From the NCBI GenBank assembly GCA_020024265.1, contig JAHHTW010000002.1, forward strand, positions 62,001 to 126,000: a DNA stretch of 64,000 nt, given 5' to 3'. Positions within the stretch are counted from its first letter, which is position 1; each line of letters opens with the position of its first letter. The position numbers and the translations under genes are program-made. A model generated the notes under the pieces. That model saw only the letters and a list, made by a program, of their open reading frames with translations, did no database searches and was not told the DNA's origin. The DNA comes from Anaerotignum sp. (GTDB taxonomy: Bacteria > Bacillota > Clostridia > Lachnospirales > Anaerotignaceae). Below, piece after piece: positions 33,398-42,337 of the stretch.

Positions 33398-34243
33398 ATG
33401 ACCAAAGGTGAAAGAATTAAAGAAATTCGTTTCAATTTAGGGATGAGTCAGACTGATTTTGCTGATAAAATTGGCGTTTCAAAACAGACATTATATAAAT
33501 ACGAAAATGATATCATCACAAATATTCCGTCTGACAAAATAGAAAATATAGCTAAATTAGGTAATATTCTTCCATCATATATTATGGGTTGGGAAGATGA
33601 ACCACAGACCTCACTACAAAATGATATGGGTAAAAGAATACGAGAACTAAGATCCAAAAATAATATGACATTGGAAGAGGTTGCAAATGGTGTTGGTGTT
33701 GGGAAAAGTACAGTTCGCAAATGGGAAACTGGAATAATTGCAAATATGCGTCGAGACAAAATTGCAGCCCTCGCAAAAACACTACACACTACACCAGCAT
33801 ATTTAATGGGCTGGGAAGATGAACCACAGACCCCACCACATGCTGATCTCAAACCTGCTACCAAACGCAGATACAAATATCTTGGAGAGATTGCTTGCGG
33901 TGAACCGATTTTTGCAAACGAAGAATACGAAACATATATAGACTTGGATACAGACATCAAAGCGGATTTTGTCCTAAAGGCAAAAGGGGACAGTATGATC
34001 AATGCACGCATTTTCGATGGCGATATTGTATTTATTCATGAGCAGCCTGATGTAAACGATGGTGAAATTGCAGCAGTCATTATTGATGATGAAGCAACAT
34101 TAAAACGTGTCTACAAATACGAGGATCACATTTCATTAAATGCAGAAAACCCCATCTATAAACCGATTCAGGTACGGTATAATGATGGAAAAAATATCAG
34201 AATTATCGGTCGTGCAATCGCCGCTACTATTCAGTTGAAATAA
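33398..34243 (+). CDS. CI-like repressor with two HTH domains and S24 peptidase
   Basis: 281 aa. Two XRE helix-turn-helix domains in tandem: residues 1-65 (LGMSQTDFADKIGVSKQTLYKYE) and ~77-138 (NMTLEEVANGVGVGKSTVRKWE), each ending in a Y-[IL]-MGWEDEPQT linker. The C-terminal LexA/S24 domain has a cleavage site C167-G168, Ser199 (KGDSM) and Lys236. Standard CI proteins carry one HTH; the repeated linker shows an internal duplication. Represses early genes and is cleaved after RecA activation. Confidence 0.93.
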   Translation: MTKGERIKEIRFNLGMSQTDFADKIGVSKQTLYKYENDIITNIPSDKIENIAKLGNILPSYIMGWEDEPQTSLQNDMGKRIRELRSKNNMTLEEVANGVGVGKSTVRKWETGIIANMRRDKIAALAKTLHTTPAYLMGWEDEPQTPPHADLKPATKRRYKYLGEIACGEPIFANEEYETYIDLDTDIKADFVLKAKGDSMINARIFDGDIVFIHEQPDVNDGEIAAVIIDDEATLKRVYKYEDHISLNAENPIYKPIQVRYNDGKNIRIIGRAIAATIQLK

Positions 34244-34355
34244 TATAGACGATTATTAAAATATATCATATATTCTCTCTTGTGAAATTACCATTTCTTA
34301 TTATATAATGATTGAAACAAATCAAACCAAAAGAAGTATAAGGGGGGTAATTAAA

Positions 34356-35087
34356 ATGAAAAAATTTTATGCATTTCTACTTAGTTCTATTTTACTTTTA
34401 CACAGTCAAGTTGTTTTTGCAGGAAACCAATCGATTCCTATTTTGATCAATGGAAAATCAGTTCCATTTACAGCAAGCACTGGCTTTCCCTATGTAGATG
34501 AAAATTTAAGAACAATGGTTCCGTTACGTACTACTATGGAAGCAGCTGGCTGCTCTGTTGGTTATGATGTTAATAAAGACGTTGCAATTGTTATTTCTGC
34601 ATATGATCGTGTTGAAATACCTATTGGAACCGACTATATTTATAACAATAATACAAAATTGCAAAATGATACATTTGCAGTTATAAATAATGGAAGAACC
34701 TATCTACCTATCCGAATTGTTCTAGAATCTATGGGATATACTGTTGAATGGGACAATAAAACAAAAACAGTCAATGCTCATAATTTTACTTTCCCTACCA
34801 AACCAGTTCCTTATCATACCTCTAGTCTGCAGACATTAACACAAAATCTGCTAAATGGAGATGTTATATATGTAGAAGGACAGTATTATGCTACACCAGA
34901 ATATGCAAATTTACTTGCCAACTCCACCGTTTATTATCTGAGCGATGACTTGAATATAGCAATCTATCCAGCAGTAGATCGTTTCGCTTTAAGTAATATG
35001 TCTATCGATTCTACATCAATAGAACCTATAGAAGAAGATGCACAATCTTATAATGATATTGATGGAATTGTTAATGTAATAGATTGA
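34356..35087 (+). CDS. Secreted copper-amine-oxidase N-like stalk protein
   Basis: 243 aa from ATG 34356 (AAGGGGGGTAATTAAA). Signal peptide MKKFYAFLLSSILLLHSQVVFA. Then a stalk domain: ILINGKSVPFTASTGFPYVDENLRTMVPLRTTMEAAGCSV ... NGRTYLPIRIVLESMGYTVEWD. These domains occur on cell-surface proteins of Clostridia. The C-terminal ~100 residues are unrecognised and acidic. As lysogeny cargo it may alter the host surface. Confidence 0.82.
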   Translation: MKKFYAFLLSSILLLHSQVVFAGNQSIPILINGKSVPFTASTGFPYVDENLRTMVPLRTTMEAAGCSVGYDVNKDVAIVISAYDRVEIPIGTDYIYNNNTKLQNDTFAVINNGRTYLPIRIVLESMGYTVEWDNKTKTVNAHNFTFPTKPVPYHTSSLQTLTQNLLNGDVIYVEGQYYATPEYANLLANSTVYYLSDDLNIAIYPAVDRFALSNMSIDSTSIEPIEEDAQSYNDIDGIVNVID

Positions 35088-35218
35088 CGAATAATATGAT
35101 TTTTTAGAGATCCTCAAAAACACAGAAAAGCACTCATTTTCTATGATTTTGGATTTTCTGGGTTAGATAAATTCTAAAATGAAATTTCAAATGTATGCAA
35201 ACAGACAGAGGAATGTAT

Positions 35219-35602
35219 ATGGATACACCAATGGGACACTCTACAATAGGCGAAATGCTTCCTTATTTTATTTTGCTTGGAGTTTTATTCGTTTTATTTC
35301 TTATTTGTTTTCGAATATTCAAGATTACATCAAAATTAAAACGAGAACAAGCAGTATCAAGCGTTGGTGGTGCGATTGCTGGTGGTGTAATGTTTGGTCC
35401 TTTGGGTGCTATCATCGGTGGTAGAGCAAAAAATAAAAAAGTAAAAACTGTCACAAGGTATTTCATAATTACCTACATAAATGATCAGGAAGAAATCAAG
35501 TATATTGGATTTGATATACAAAATAATATTATGCCTGCTTGTAAACTTATTGAAGAATGTCAGCAATTCAATATCAATTCTAGTGTCCAAATTGAACTTT
35601 AA
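35219..35602 (+). CDS. Membrane protein with glycine-zipper segment
   Basis: 127 aa from ATG 35219 (AGAGGA upstream). One TM helix (MLPYFILLGVLFVLFLICFRIF), then SSVGGAIAGGVMFGPLGAIIGG, a second glycine-rich membrane-inserting stretch, and a soluble beta-rich domain (TVTRYFIITYINDQEEIKYIGFD). Lysogenic cargo; could act in superinfection exclusion, which is only a guess. Confidence 0.6.
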   Translation: MDTPMGHSTIGEMLPYFILLGVLFVLFLICFRIFKITSKLKREQAVSSVGGAIAGGVMFGPLGAIIGGRAKNKKVKTVTRYFIITYINDQEEIKYIGFDIQNNIMPACKLIEECQQFNINSSVQIEL

Positions 35603-35736
35603 TAAATCATACTAAGGTAGGCATCTTGTCTGCCTTTTGTCATATATTGTATTGCTTATACATGGAAACAATAATCAATAATGTTTTTGACCCTTTATCC
35701 TTTGCAAAACAGAGTACCAATGAAAGAAGGAATTTT

Positions 35737-36471
35737 ATGGATTTTACAAAAATAGATACTTTAGTTGACCAGCTTCGCTCTATGCGTCCATTAAACCAAA
35801 CTGAGTTACATCGACTGCATGAAGAATTCATGATAGAAAACACATACAACTCCAATGCCATCGAAGGCAACACATTAACATTACAAGAAACCGCCTTGAT
35901 CTTACAAAACGGTATCACCATCGCAGAGAAGCCCCTTCGGGATCATCTGGAAGCCATCGGACACAAAGACGCATTTTTCTATATGATGGAGATTGCAGAC
36001 CGTAAAGAGCCGCTGACAGAGCGTATTATAAAGGATATACATGCATTGGTGCTGATGAATGATGCCGCAAACCGTGGCGTATATCGCCGCCTTCCTGTTC
36101 GTATCATGGGTGCTACCCATACGCCACCACAGCCATATATGGTACCGGTAGAAATGGAAAGACTGATGGTGCAATACAAAGAAATGAAACAAGAAAAACA
36201 TATCTTGGAAGCCATTGGCATATTCCATTTACAATTTGAAGGGATTCACCCCTTTATCGACGGCAACGGCAGAACAGGACGCTTGCTCTTAAATTTGGAG
36301 TTGATAAAAGCAGGTATGCTGCCCATCAACATCAAATTCACAGACCGTCGTAAATACTATGTCTGTTTTGAAGAGTATTATCAGAATGGCAATGCGAATG
36401 CCATGATACAGATGATCGCAGAATATGAAGCAGAAGCGTTGGAACATCGCATTGCTATGTTAAGTATGTGA
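35737..36471 (+). CDS. Fic-family AMP-transferase-like protein, copy 1
   Basis: 244 aa from ATG 35737 (AAGGA). Complete Fic motif H171-PFIDGNGRTGR-182 and an N-terminal inhibitory motif S39-NAIEG-44 (S/TxxxE(G/N)), so an intact class II Fic able to self-inhibit. Would transfer AMP to Tyr/Ser/Thr of targets. DNA from 35902 to ~36468 is identical, bar one base seen by eye, to copy 2 (40184-40750), while the first 165 bp differ clearly. Homology ends where an IS200/IS605-type hairpin begins. Confidence 0.93.
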   Translation: MDFTKIDTLVDQLRSMRPLNQTELHRLHEEFMIENTYNSNAIEGNTLTLQETALILQNGITIAEKPLRDHLEAIGHKDAFFYMMEIADRKEPLTERIIKDIHALVLMNDAANRGVYRRLPVRIMGATHTPPQPYMVPVEMERLMVQYKEMKQEKHILEAIGIFHLQFEGIHPFIDGNGRTGRLLLNLELIKAGMLPINIKFTDRRKYYVCFEEYYQNGNANAMIQMIAEYEAEALEHRIAMLSM

Positions 36472-36477
36472 CATACT

Positions 36478-36509
36478 CCCACCACCTATGCTTTGCATAG
36501 AGGCGGGGG
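36478..36509. repeat. IS200/IS605-type terminal hairpin, solitary
   Basis: cccaccacctatgc (36478-36491), ttt, then gcatagaggcggggg ending in gcttctcgttcaag: the imperfect stem-loop typical of IS200/IS605 right ends. No TnpA or TnpB gene is nearby, so it is an IS remnant or a non-autonomous element end. It abuts the end of Fic copy 1. Confidence 0.65.
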
Positions 36510-36547
36510 CTTCTCGTTCAAGTACACTATTATAAAAACCTAGATGC

Positions 36548-36585
36548 AAAAAAGGCAGTATTGAATGAACTGCTTTTATTTTTTT
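36548..36585. terminator. Terminator after the Fic1/IS-end region
   Basis: Stem aaggcagt (36552-36559) with actgcttt (36569-36576), followed by T-rich attttttt on the plus strand and flanked by A-run on the left, so it may act both ways. Confidence 0.65.
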
Positions 36586-36685
36586 GTCAAAAAAATAATA
36601 TTTTTGTAGATTTTTCCAATTTTTATGTTATGATAAAAATACGTCACCAATTGAAAAGTTAAGACATAAGAAAGGGGTTTTCAAA

Positions 36686-37261
36686 ATGAAAAAATTAGTA
36701 ACATTTGTTCTAAGCGGATTTTTGGCATTTTCTATGTGTGCCTGCTCCACTGGTTCTGACGCTTCGGATAATTCCAACAGCACTGAACAAGCAACAGAAC
36801 AAGAGACAGAAAAGAAAAAAGAAAGTGATACACAATCATTTTCTATTGGTGAAGAAATAACCATAGGAGATTGGAAAATCACAGTAAATGGAATTCAATT
36901 TTTGGATACCATAGAAGATGATTTCATGGTATTTTCACCAGACGAAGGTGGTAAGTTTGCAGTTATATCAGCTTCAGTAACTAATAACGGGAAAAATGCA
37001 AGTAAATTTTTACCAACAGTACCGTTAGACGGTGACATATCAACTAAATTATTATATAGTGATGGTTATGAATTTATTTCTACTTCCTTATTAGCAGCAT
37101 CTGATTTACATGACGAAGTATTAAACCCGTTAATGTCTGCTGAGGGTAATATCGTTTTTGATATGCCCGAAGCTGCAGCCTCTGATGATAAAGAATTGAC
37201 AATCAAATTTTTCCAAGGAGATGCAGCAGCAAACACTTCTGTATCTGTAAAACTTAGATAA
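36686..37261 (+). CDS. Lipoprotein with DUF4352-like domain
   Basis: 191 aa. Lipoprotein signal: KKLVTFVLSGFLAFSMCACS with a lipobox-like cysteine at ~20. A Ser/Thr/Glu-rich linker follows, then an immunoglobulin-like DUF4352 pattern (EITIGDWKITVNGIQFLDT ... FAVISASVTNNGKNASKF). AAAGGGG RBS. Surface-anchored; cargo of the prophage. Role unknown. Confidence 0.75.
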   Translation: MKKLVTFVLSGFLAFSMCACSTGSDASDNSNSTEQATEQETEKKKESDTQSFSIGEEITIGDWKITVNGIQFLDTIEDDFMVFSPDEGGKFAVISASVTNNGKNASKFLPTVPLDGDISTKLLYSDGYEFISTSLLAASDLHDEVLNPLMSAEGNIVFDMPEAAASDDKELTIKFFQGDAAANTSVSVKLR

Positions 37262-37368
37262 TTATTGTATATAACACCGACATTCTCTTTATAAAAATAG
37301 CTAGGTGTAAATATTCAAGGGTGTCGCATATTGCTACACCCTTTTCTTAGCTTACTAAAAAATGATAA

Positions 37369-37506
37369 GTTTGTATCGGTTGCCACGCTGCCGAAATTCT
37401 TTCTGAGTGTCTGAAAGAACTTTTCCGGCGTAATATGTTTGACCAACACCCGACAGAACGAAAAGTCAGAAAAGCATTTGATACATATATTTTGAATTTC
37501 AAATAA
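37369..37506 (+). pseudogene. Unrecognised coding remnant
   Basis: Frame without a start codon: CHAAEILSECLKELFRRNMF ... KVRKAFDTYILNFK then TAA at 37504-37506. Helical and protein-like but truncated. Origin not recognised. The rest of 37262-37633 shows no gene. Confidence 0.3.
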
Positions 37507-37633
37507 TGATCCAATTTTTTCGAAATAAAAAAAGCGGTGGCTTCCCATCGTTTTTTTTATTTCTGTTTTTTAACATCAAAAATCAAAAATAGAATTTTTT
37601 ATGCCAAAATCATTTTTTCACATAAATTCGTTT

Positions 37634-38047
37634 TTAATTTGCAAAAATAAGAAGGTGCATTTTTTCATCAGTAACATCAAATACATATGTTCCATTGTTG
37701 CCTAATGCAATCCGTTCCCCTTTTCCCAAACTTTCTAAATTTAATTCTTCTCCAATTTGCTGTTGCTGTACTGCATTTACGGTTTCTAATTGTTTAATTT
37801 TTTTATCTGCAATCTGCAATGCTCTTGCCATAACCTTTTCAGGGCTATTCCAGTCTTTTTCCAGCTGGATAAAATATTGTCTTGCTTGTTTTCCACGCTC
37901 ATTACGCTGTAGCATACAAAGCTCTTTTGCCATTTCAATAGTAATTTGATGGTCTTGTGCTGGTCTGTCGCCACGAGGTTTTACCGAATTTTCGGTAAAA
38001 CTCATAAAATCAATATTTTCAACAAAACCATATCCACACGAAACCAC
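37634..38047 (-). pseudogene. AntA/AntB-type antirepressor remnant
   Basis: 137-aa frame. SCGYGFVENIDFMSFTENSVKPRGDRPAQDHQITIEMAKELCMLQRNERGKQARQYF is the AntA/AntB antirepressor domain but lacks the usual ~30 N-terminal residues (…KWF.. is out of frame upstream). After a NAVQQQQI coiled coil like that of the intact antirepressor at 31543-32358, the KilAC domain is missing. Minus strand within a plus-strand region, hence a recombination remnant. Confidence 0.7.
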
Positions 38048-38127
38048 TTACATATTTAGTCACGCCTCTCATGGTATATGTAAACAAAACATATACTTGA
38101 CGAAATTAATAATAAAATAAGATTATA

Positions 38128-38156
38128 TTGACTATTTATTGATTTTTATGTATAAT
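38128..38156 (+). promoter_or_regulatory. Promoter of the unknown/ImmA-IrrE pair
   Basis: TTGACT (38128-38133), 17 nt, TATAAT (38151-38156). Flanked by an inverted repeat CTTGACG (38096-38102) / CGTCAAG (38170-38176) that could be an operator for the downstream HTH protein. Confidence 0.75.
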
Positions 38157-38188
38157 TCTTTATATTAAAAACGTCAAGGAGTGATAAA

Positions 38189-38839
38189 ATGGATAGACGA
38201 ACTAAAGATTTATTTGATTCTAATTTTAACTTTACATTCAAAGCCTCTACCTTACACAATATCCATATTGCACTGCTGGCTTTGGAAAACTTTTTGCAAA
38301 AGAATGAGAAATTTTTCTCTATGAATAAAGGAACATGCCTATTAGGACATTTGAGAAGTTATGCTGTAGAAAGACAGTTTCTATGTTCTACCTTTAATCC
38401 ACAATCTAATTATTCCGTCATCATGAAACCTGTGAATAATTATGGATATCAGGCTTTATCTATTGAAACCAAAGATTTTATTGTGAGCATTGGTCATACG
38501 AAAACCCCATATAAATTGTTATCAGTATCAAAATATAAAAAACAATATGCCTTATCTAATGCTGATTTGGATCAACAGATAAGATTTGATTTTCCAAATG
38601 ATGTTGCTGAAATTATGCATCCTAAAAAATATGCTCAAATTACATACGGATATGATGATAAGTCAAAAACTCTAACACATCTCAATATTCTATTGCCTAG
38701 TAGTGACTATAAAAATATCGAACATTCTATAGATTTACTTGGTAGTTTTAAGATATACGAAAATTATGTACCAGAAAAAGTAGTAGAAGAATCTATTATT
38801 ACATTAAAAACAGAGCTTGCAGCAGAAGTGAAATCATAA
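38189..38839 (+). CDS. DUF5986-like protein paired with an ImmA/IrrE regulator
   Basis: 216 aa. ASTLHNIHIALLALENFLQ ... CLLGHLRSYAVERQFLCSTFNP ... SYSVIMKPVNNYGYQALSIETKDFIV-like sequence; no catalytic motif seen. AAGGAGTG RBS. 15 nt upstream of an XRE-ImmA/IrrE gene under one promoter. Such two-gene modules behave like toxin-antitoxin or phage-defence pairs in other genomes; the DUF assignment is from memory and uncertain. Confidence 0.6.
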   Translation: MDRRTKDLFDSNFNFTFKASTLHNIHIALLALENFLQKNEKFFSMNKGTCLLGHLRSYAVERQFLCSTFNPQSNYSVIMKPVNNYGYQALSIETKDFIVSIGHTKTPYKLLSVSKYKKQYALSNADLDQQIRFDFPNDVAEIMHPKKYAQITYGYDDKSKTLTHLNILLPSSDYKNIEHSIDLLGSFKIYENYVPEKVVEESIITLKTELAAEVKS

Positions 38840-38854
38840 AAAGTTGGTGATACT

Positions 38855-40000
38855 ATGATAAATAACAAAAAACAAGTAATACCATATCGTATAAAACAAG
38901 GAAGGGTTTCAAGAGGTTTATCTATGATGGACTTGGCAGAGCTTGCATCTGTGAGCAAACAAGCCATTTCTCAATATGAACTTGGGAAAAATGAACCTAG
39001 TAAACTAGTATTAAACACTATTGCAAATATTTTGAAATATCCAATTAGCTTTTTTTATAAACCACTTCCAGCAAATACAAATGCTTCTAGTACAGTATTT
39101 TTTCGAAGTGGAAGAACAGCAAAAGTAAAGACCTTAAATGCAGCACGAGAAAAAATCGAACTTTTTAGGGAAATAACAAATTATTTAGAAAGCTATGTTA
39201 ATTTCCCAACATTAGATTTTCCAAAAATAAACTATACTGATTGTGGCATAGATCCAATTACCAATAATGAAATAGAAAAATGTGCATGGAAATTAAGAGA
39301 ACATTGGGGGCTTGGAAATGGTCCAATAGACAACCTGATGAATGTAGTACAAAAAAATGGAATCATGGTTTCTAAAATGGAACTACGCTTAAATAAATTA
39401 GATGCATTTTCCGTATGGTTTGACAACAAACCTTTTATTTTCCTAAGCAGTGACAAAAATACAAATGCTAGAATCAGATTTGATATTGCTCACGAACTTG
39501 GACATCTTCTTATGCATTCAGATTGTTACTCTGAGGAAGATTTTGCAAACCGCATTACCCGTGAAAAACTTGAAGATGAAGCAAATAGATTCGCAGGTGC
39601 ATTTCTTTTACCAAAAGAAACATTTTCTAATGATGTATTCTCTACATCCATTGATCATTTCGTCCATCTAAAAACAAAATGGAAAACCTCTATTGCAAGT
39701 ATGATTTACAGATGTGATACACTTGAAATCTTATCATCAAATCAGATTAAATATTTGAAAGATCAAATGACTGCAAAAGGCTATTGGAGAAAAGAACCTT
39801 TAGACACAGAAATACCAGTAGAAAAACCATTTGCTCATAAACAAGCAATATTATTGTTGCTAGACAACCATATTGTTACCCCAAATCAATTAGTAGAAGA
39901 TATCGGTTGTTTTGCAGAAGAATTAGAAGAATATTGTTTCTTAGAAAAAGGTACATTATCGTATACAAAAGATGCCAAGATTATACAATTAAGACGATAA
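38855..40000 (+). CDS. XRE regulator fused to ImmA/IrrE metallopeptidase
   Basis: 381 aa. N-terminal HTH (~10-65): GLSMMDLAELASVSKQAISQYELGK. Residues ~130-300 are ImmA/IrrE (M78): DIAHELGHLLMH with H213, E214, H217, and distal DEANRFAGAFLLP. ImmA cleaves a phage repressor in ICEBs1; IrrE/DdrO is similar. Here it may cleave or restrain its partner at 38189-38839. Fic copy 2 begins 18 nt after its stop, probably cotranscribed. Confidence 0.9.
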   Translation: MINNKKQVIPYRIKQGRVSRGLSMMDLAELASVSKQAISQYELGKNEPSKLVLNTIANILKYPISFFYKPLPANTNASSTVFFRSGRTAKVKTLNAAREKIELFREITNYLESYVNFPTLDFPKINYTDCGIDPITNNEIEKCAWKLREHWGLGNGPIDNLMNVVQKNGIMVSKMELRLNKLDAFSVWFDNKPFIFLSSDKNTNARIRFDIAHELGHLLMHSDCYSEEDFANRITREKLEDEANRFAGAFLLPKETFSNDVFSTSIDHFVHLKTKWKTSIASMIYRCDTLEILSSNQIKYLKDQMTAKGYWRKEPLDTEIPVEKPFAHKQAILLLLDNHIVTPNQLVEDIGCFAEELEEYCFLEKGTLSYTKDAKIIQLRR

Positions 40001-40018
40001 GTGGTAGGAGAGATTATT

Positions 40019-40753
40019 ATGTATTTTACAAAAATAGATACTTTAACCACCCAGCTTCGTTCCATGCGTCCCTTAAACCATGCAGAGCTTCAACGGCTGC
40101 ATGAAGAATTCATGATAGAAAATACCTATGATTCCAACGCTATCGAGGGAAATACCCTTACATTGCAGGAAACTGCTTTGATATTACAAAACGGTATCAC
40201 CATCGCAGAGAAGCCCCTTCGGGATCATCTGGAAGCCATCGGACACAAAGACGCATTTTTCTATATGATGGAGATTGCAGACCGTAAAGAGCCGCTGACA
40301 GAGCGTATTATAAAGGATATACATGCATTGGTGCTGATGAATGATGCCGCAAACCGTGGCGTATATCGCCGCCTTCCTGTTCGTATCATGGGTGCTACCC
40401 ATACGCCACCACAGCCATATATGGTACCGGTAGAAATGGAAAGACTGATGGTGCAATACAAAGAAATGAAACAAGAAAAACATATCTTGGAAGCCATTGG
40501 CATATTCCATTTACAATTTGAAGGGATTCACCCCTTTATCGACGGCAACGGCAGAACAGGACGCTTGCTCTTAAATTTGGAGTTGATAAAAGCAGGTATG
40601 CTGCCCATCAACATCAAATTCACAGACCGTCGTAAATACTATGTCTGTTTTGAAGAGTATTATCAGAATGGCAATGCGAATGCCATGATACAGATGATTG
40701 CAGAATATGAAGCAGAAGCGTTGGAACATCGCATTGCTATGTTAAGTATATAA
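40019..40753 (+). CDS. Fic-family AMP-transferase-like protein, copy 2
   Basis: 244 aa from ATG 40019 (GGAGAG). Same architecture as copy 1: inhibitory motif S-NAIEG near residue 39 and HPFIDGNGRTGR at 171-182. From residue ~55 the protein is identical to copy 1 except the last residue. Follows the ImmA/IrrE gene, precedes the integrase by 51 nt. The block identity implies recent duplication or gene conversion. Confidence 0.93.
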   Translation: MYFTKIDTLTTQLRSMRPLNHAELQRLHEEFMIENTYDSNAIEGNTLTLQETALILQNGITIAEKPLRDHLEAIGHKDAFFYMMEIADRKEPLTERIIKDIHALVLMNDAANRGVYRRLPVRIMGATHTPPQPYMVPVEMERLMVQYKEMKQEKHILEAIGIFHLQFEGIHPFIDGNGRTGRLLLNLELIKAGMLPINIKFTDRRKYYVCFEEYYQNGNANAMIQMIAEYEAEALEHRIAMLSI

Positions 40754-40804
40754 ATTTCATTGATATGACATAACCATAATAAATTGTAATGAAGGAGTGA
40801 TATT

Positions 40805-42304
40805 ATGGTTGCCATTTATGCAAGACAATCCATTGAAAAAAAAGACAGCCTAAGTATAGAAAACCAGATTGCGCTTGCCAGGAGAGAAGCCCGCACCGAT
40901 GACATTAAAATTTATCAGGATAGCGGATTTTCCGGCAAAAACACAAACCGCCCTGCATTTACACAGATGATGCAGGATATTCAAAATGGACTGATTGATC
41001 AGGTCATTGTATATCGTCTGGATCGTATCAGCCGCAGCATATTGGATTTTGCCGACTTCATCAATGAATTAGAGGCAAAAAAAGTTTCGTTCATATCTGC
41101 TACGGAAAAATTTGATACATCAACTCCAATGGGCAGAGCCATGCTGTACATTGTCGTTGTATTCGCCCAGCTGGAGCGAGAAACGATTGGCGAACGTGTG
41201 CGAGATAATTATTATGCACGTATCAAAAACGGCGCATGGGGCGGAGGTCCCGCCGCTTACGGCTTCGATTTGGTGCGCACACAAATAAACGGCAAAGCCT
41301 GTACAACATATCAGGCAAACGAACATATAGAGGTAGTCAAAAAAATTTTTGATTTGTATGCCCAACCGGGTACGACATTGCGCTCAATCCAAAATCAGCT
41401 CAACGCAGAAGGTGTCAGAACAAAAAACGGACGCTATTTTTCATCCATCAAAATTTCAGATATACTGAAAAACCCTTCCTATGTACAAGCAGATCAGTCC
41501 ATATACAACTACTATCAATCCAAAGGCTGTATCATGGGAGCAAAGCCGGAAGCATTTGACGGCATACATGGATGTATTTTGGTGGGCAAGCGTGATGCAT
41601 CCACACGAAAATATCATGATATATCCAATCATACGATTGCCATTGGAAAACAGGAGGGTGTTGTGGATAGCAGCACATTTCTATTTTGTCAAAGCAAGCT
41701 CTCCCAAAATATGCAAATCAAGAATACCAACAAAGGGAAGTATTCGTGGTTGACCGGATTGGTAAAATGCGGATTGTGTGGCTATTCCATGAATATACGT
41801 TCATGGGATTCCAAAAAATTAAACCGTAAAAAACATGTCTTTGCCTGCTCCGGACATTACAATATGGGCTGCTGCCCCGTTTATTTTTCCAGAGATGTCG
41901 GCGAGGTGGAGGACTATGTGACAAATGAAATGCTCAGCGAAGTACAAAAGTATCAGCTCAAATCCAATCAGCAGGAGCAGGAAACACAAAAGAAATGCAA
42001 CGAATTTCAGGTAAAGATTGCTGATATTGATGGTAAAATCGAAAATCTGATTGCCTCCTTGGAGCAGATCGGAAATGTATCGGCAGAATATATCAATCGC
42101 AGAATTGAAATGCTGCATGCCGAAAAAATGAAACTGTTTGATGCATACAATATGCTTGTATCAGAGCGCAAATCACTACCCATCACACCATTTACCGCAA
42201 GTGATTGGTATGAAATGGATCTGGCAGATAAGCGCATGATTGCAGTATCCATCATTGACAAAGTATTGATTTCACCAAACGATATACAGGTTCTGTTCAA
42301 ATGA
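40805..42304 (+). CDS. int: Large serine recombinase (integrase)
   Basis: 499 aa. Catalytic Ser9 in AIYARQS; resolvase domain with YRLDRISRS and GRAMLYIVVVFAQLERETIGERV. A recombinase domain follows (~170-300), then a zinc ribbon (CGLCGYSMNIRS ... FACSGHYNMGCCP), a coiled coil (~390-460) and a C-terminal tail. Needs no host factors for attP x attB recombination. Reads toward attR and ends 48 bp before the core; terminator at 42308-42333. Confidence 0.96.
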   Translation: MVAIYARQSIEKKDSLSIENQIALARREARTDDIKIYQDSGFSGKNTNRPAFTQMMQDIQNGLIDQVIVYRLDRISRSILDFADFINELEAKKVSFISATEKFDTSTPMGRAMLYIVVVFAQLERETIGERVRDNYYARIKNGAWGGGPAAYGFDLVRTQINGKACTTYQANEHIEVVKKIFDLYAQPGTTLRSIQNQLNAEGVRTKNGRYFSSIKISDILKNPSYVQADQSIYNYYQSKGCIMGAKPEAFDGIHGCILVGKRDASTRKYHDISNHTIAIGKQEGVVDSSTFLFCQSKLSQNMQIKNTNKGKYSWLTGLVKCGLCGYSMNIRSWDSKKLNRKKHVFACSGHYNMGCCPVYFSRDVGEVEDYVTNEMLSEVQKYQLKSNQQEQETQKKCNEFQVKIADIDGKIENLIASLEQIGNVSAEYINRRIEMLHAEKMKLFDAYNMLVSERKSLPITPFTASDWYEMDLADKRMIAVSIIDKVLISPNDIQVLFK

Positions 42305-42307
42305 AAA

Positions 42308-42333
42308 AGAGAGGGGTTTTCCCTCTCTTTTTT
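42308..42333 (+). terminator. Integrase terminator
   Basis: Stem agagaggg (42308-42315) / ccctctct (42321-42328), 5-nt loop, T5. It sits between int and attR, preventing antisense reading into the deacetylase gene. Confidence 0.85.
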
Positions 42334-42337
42334 GTGT

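Noticed and set aside
37981..37998. Palindrome ttaccga-attt-tcggtaa as att/dif-like site
   Set aside because: It lies inside the antirepressor coding remnant and no matching copy was seen at prophage ends.
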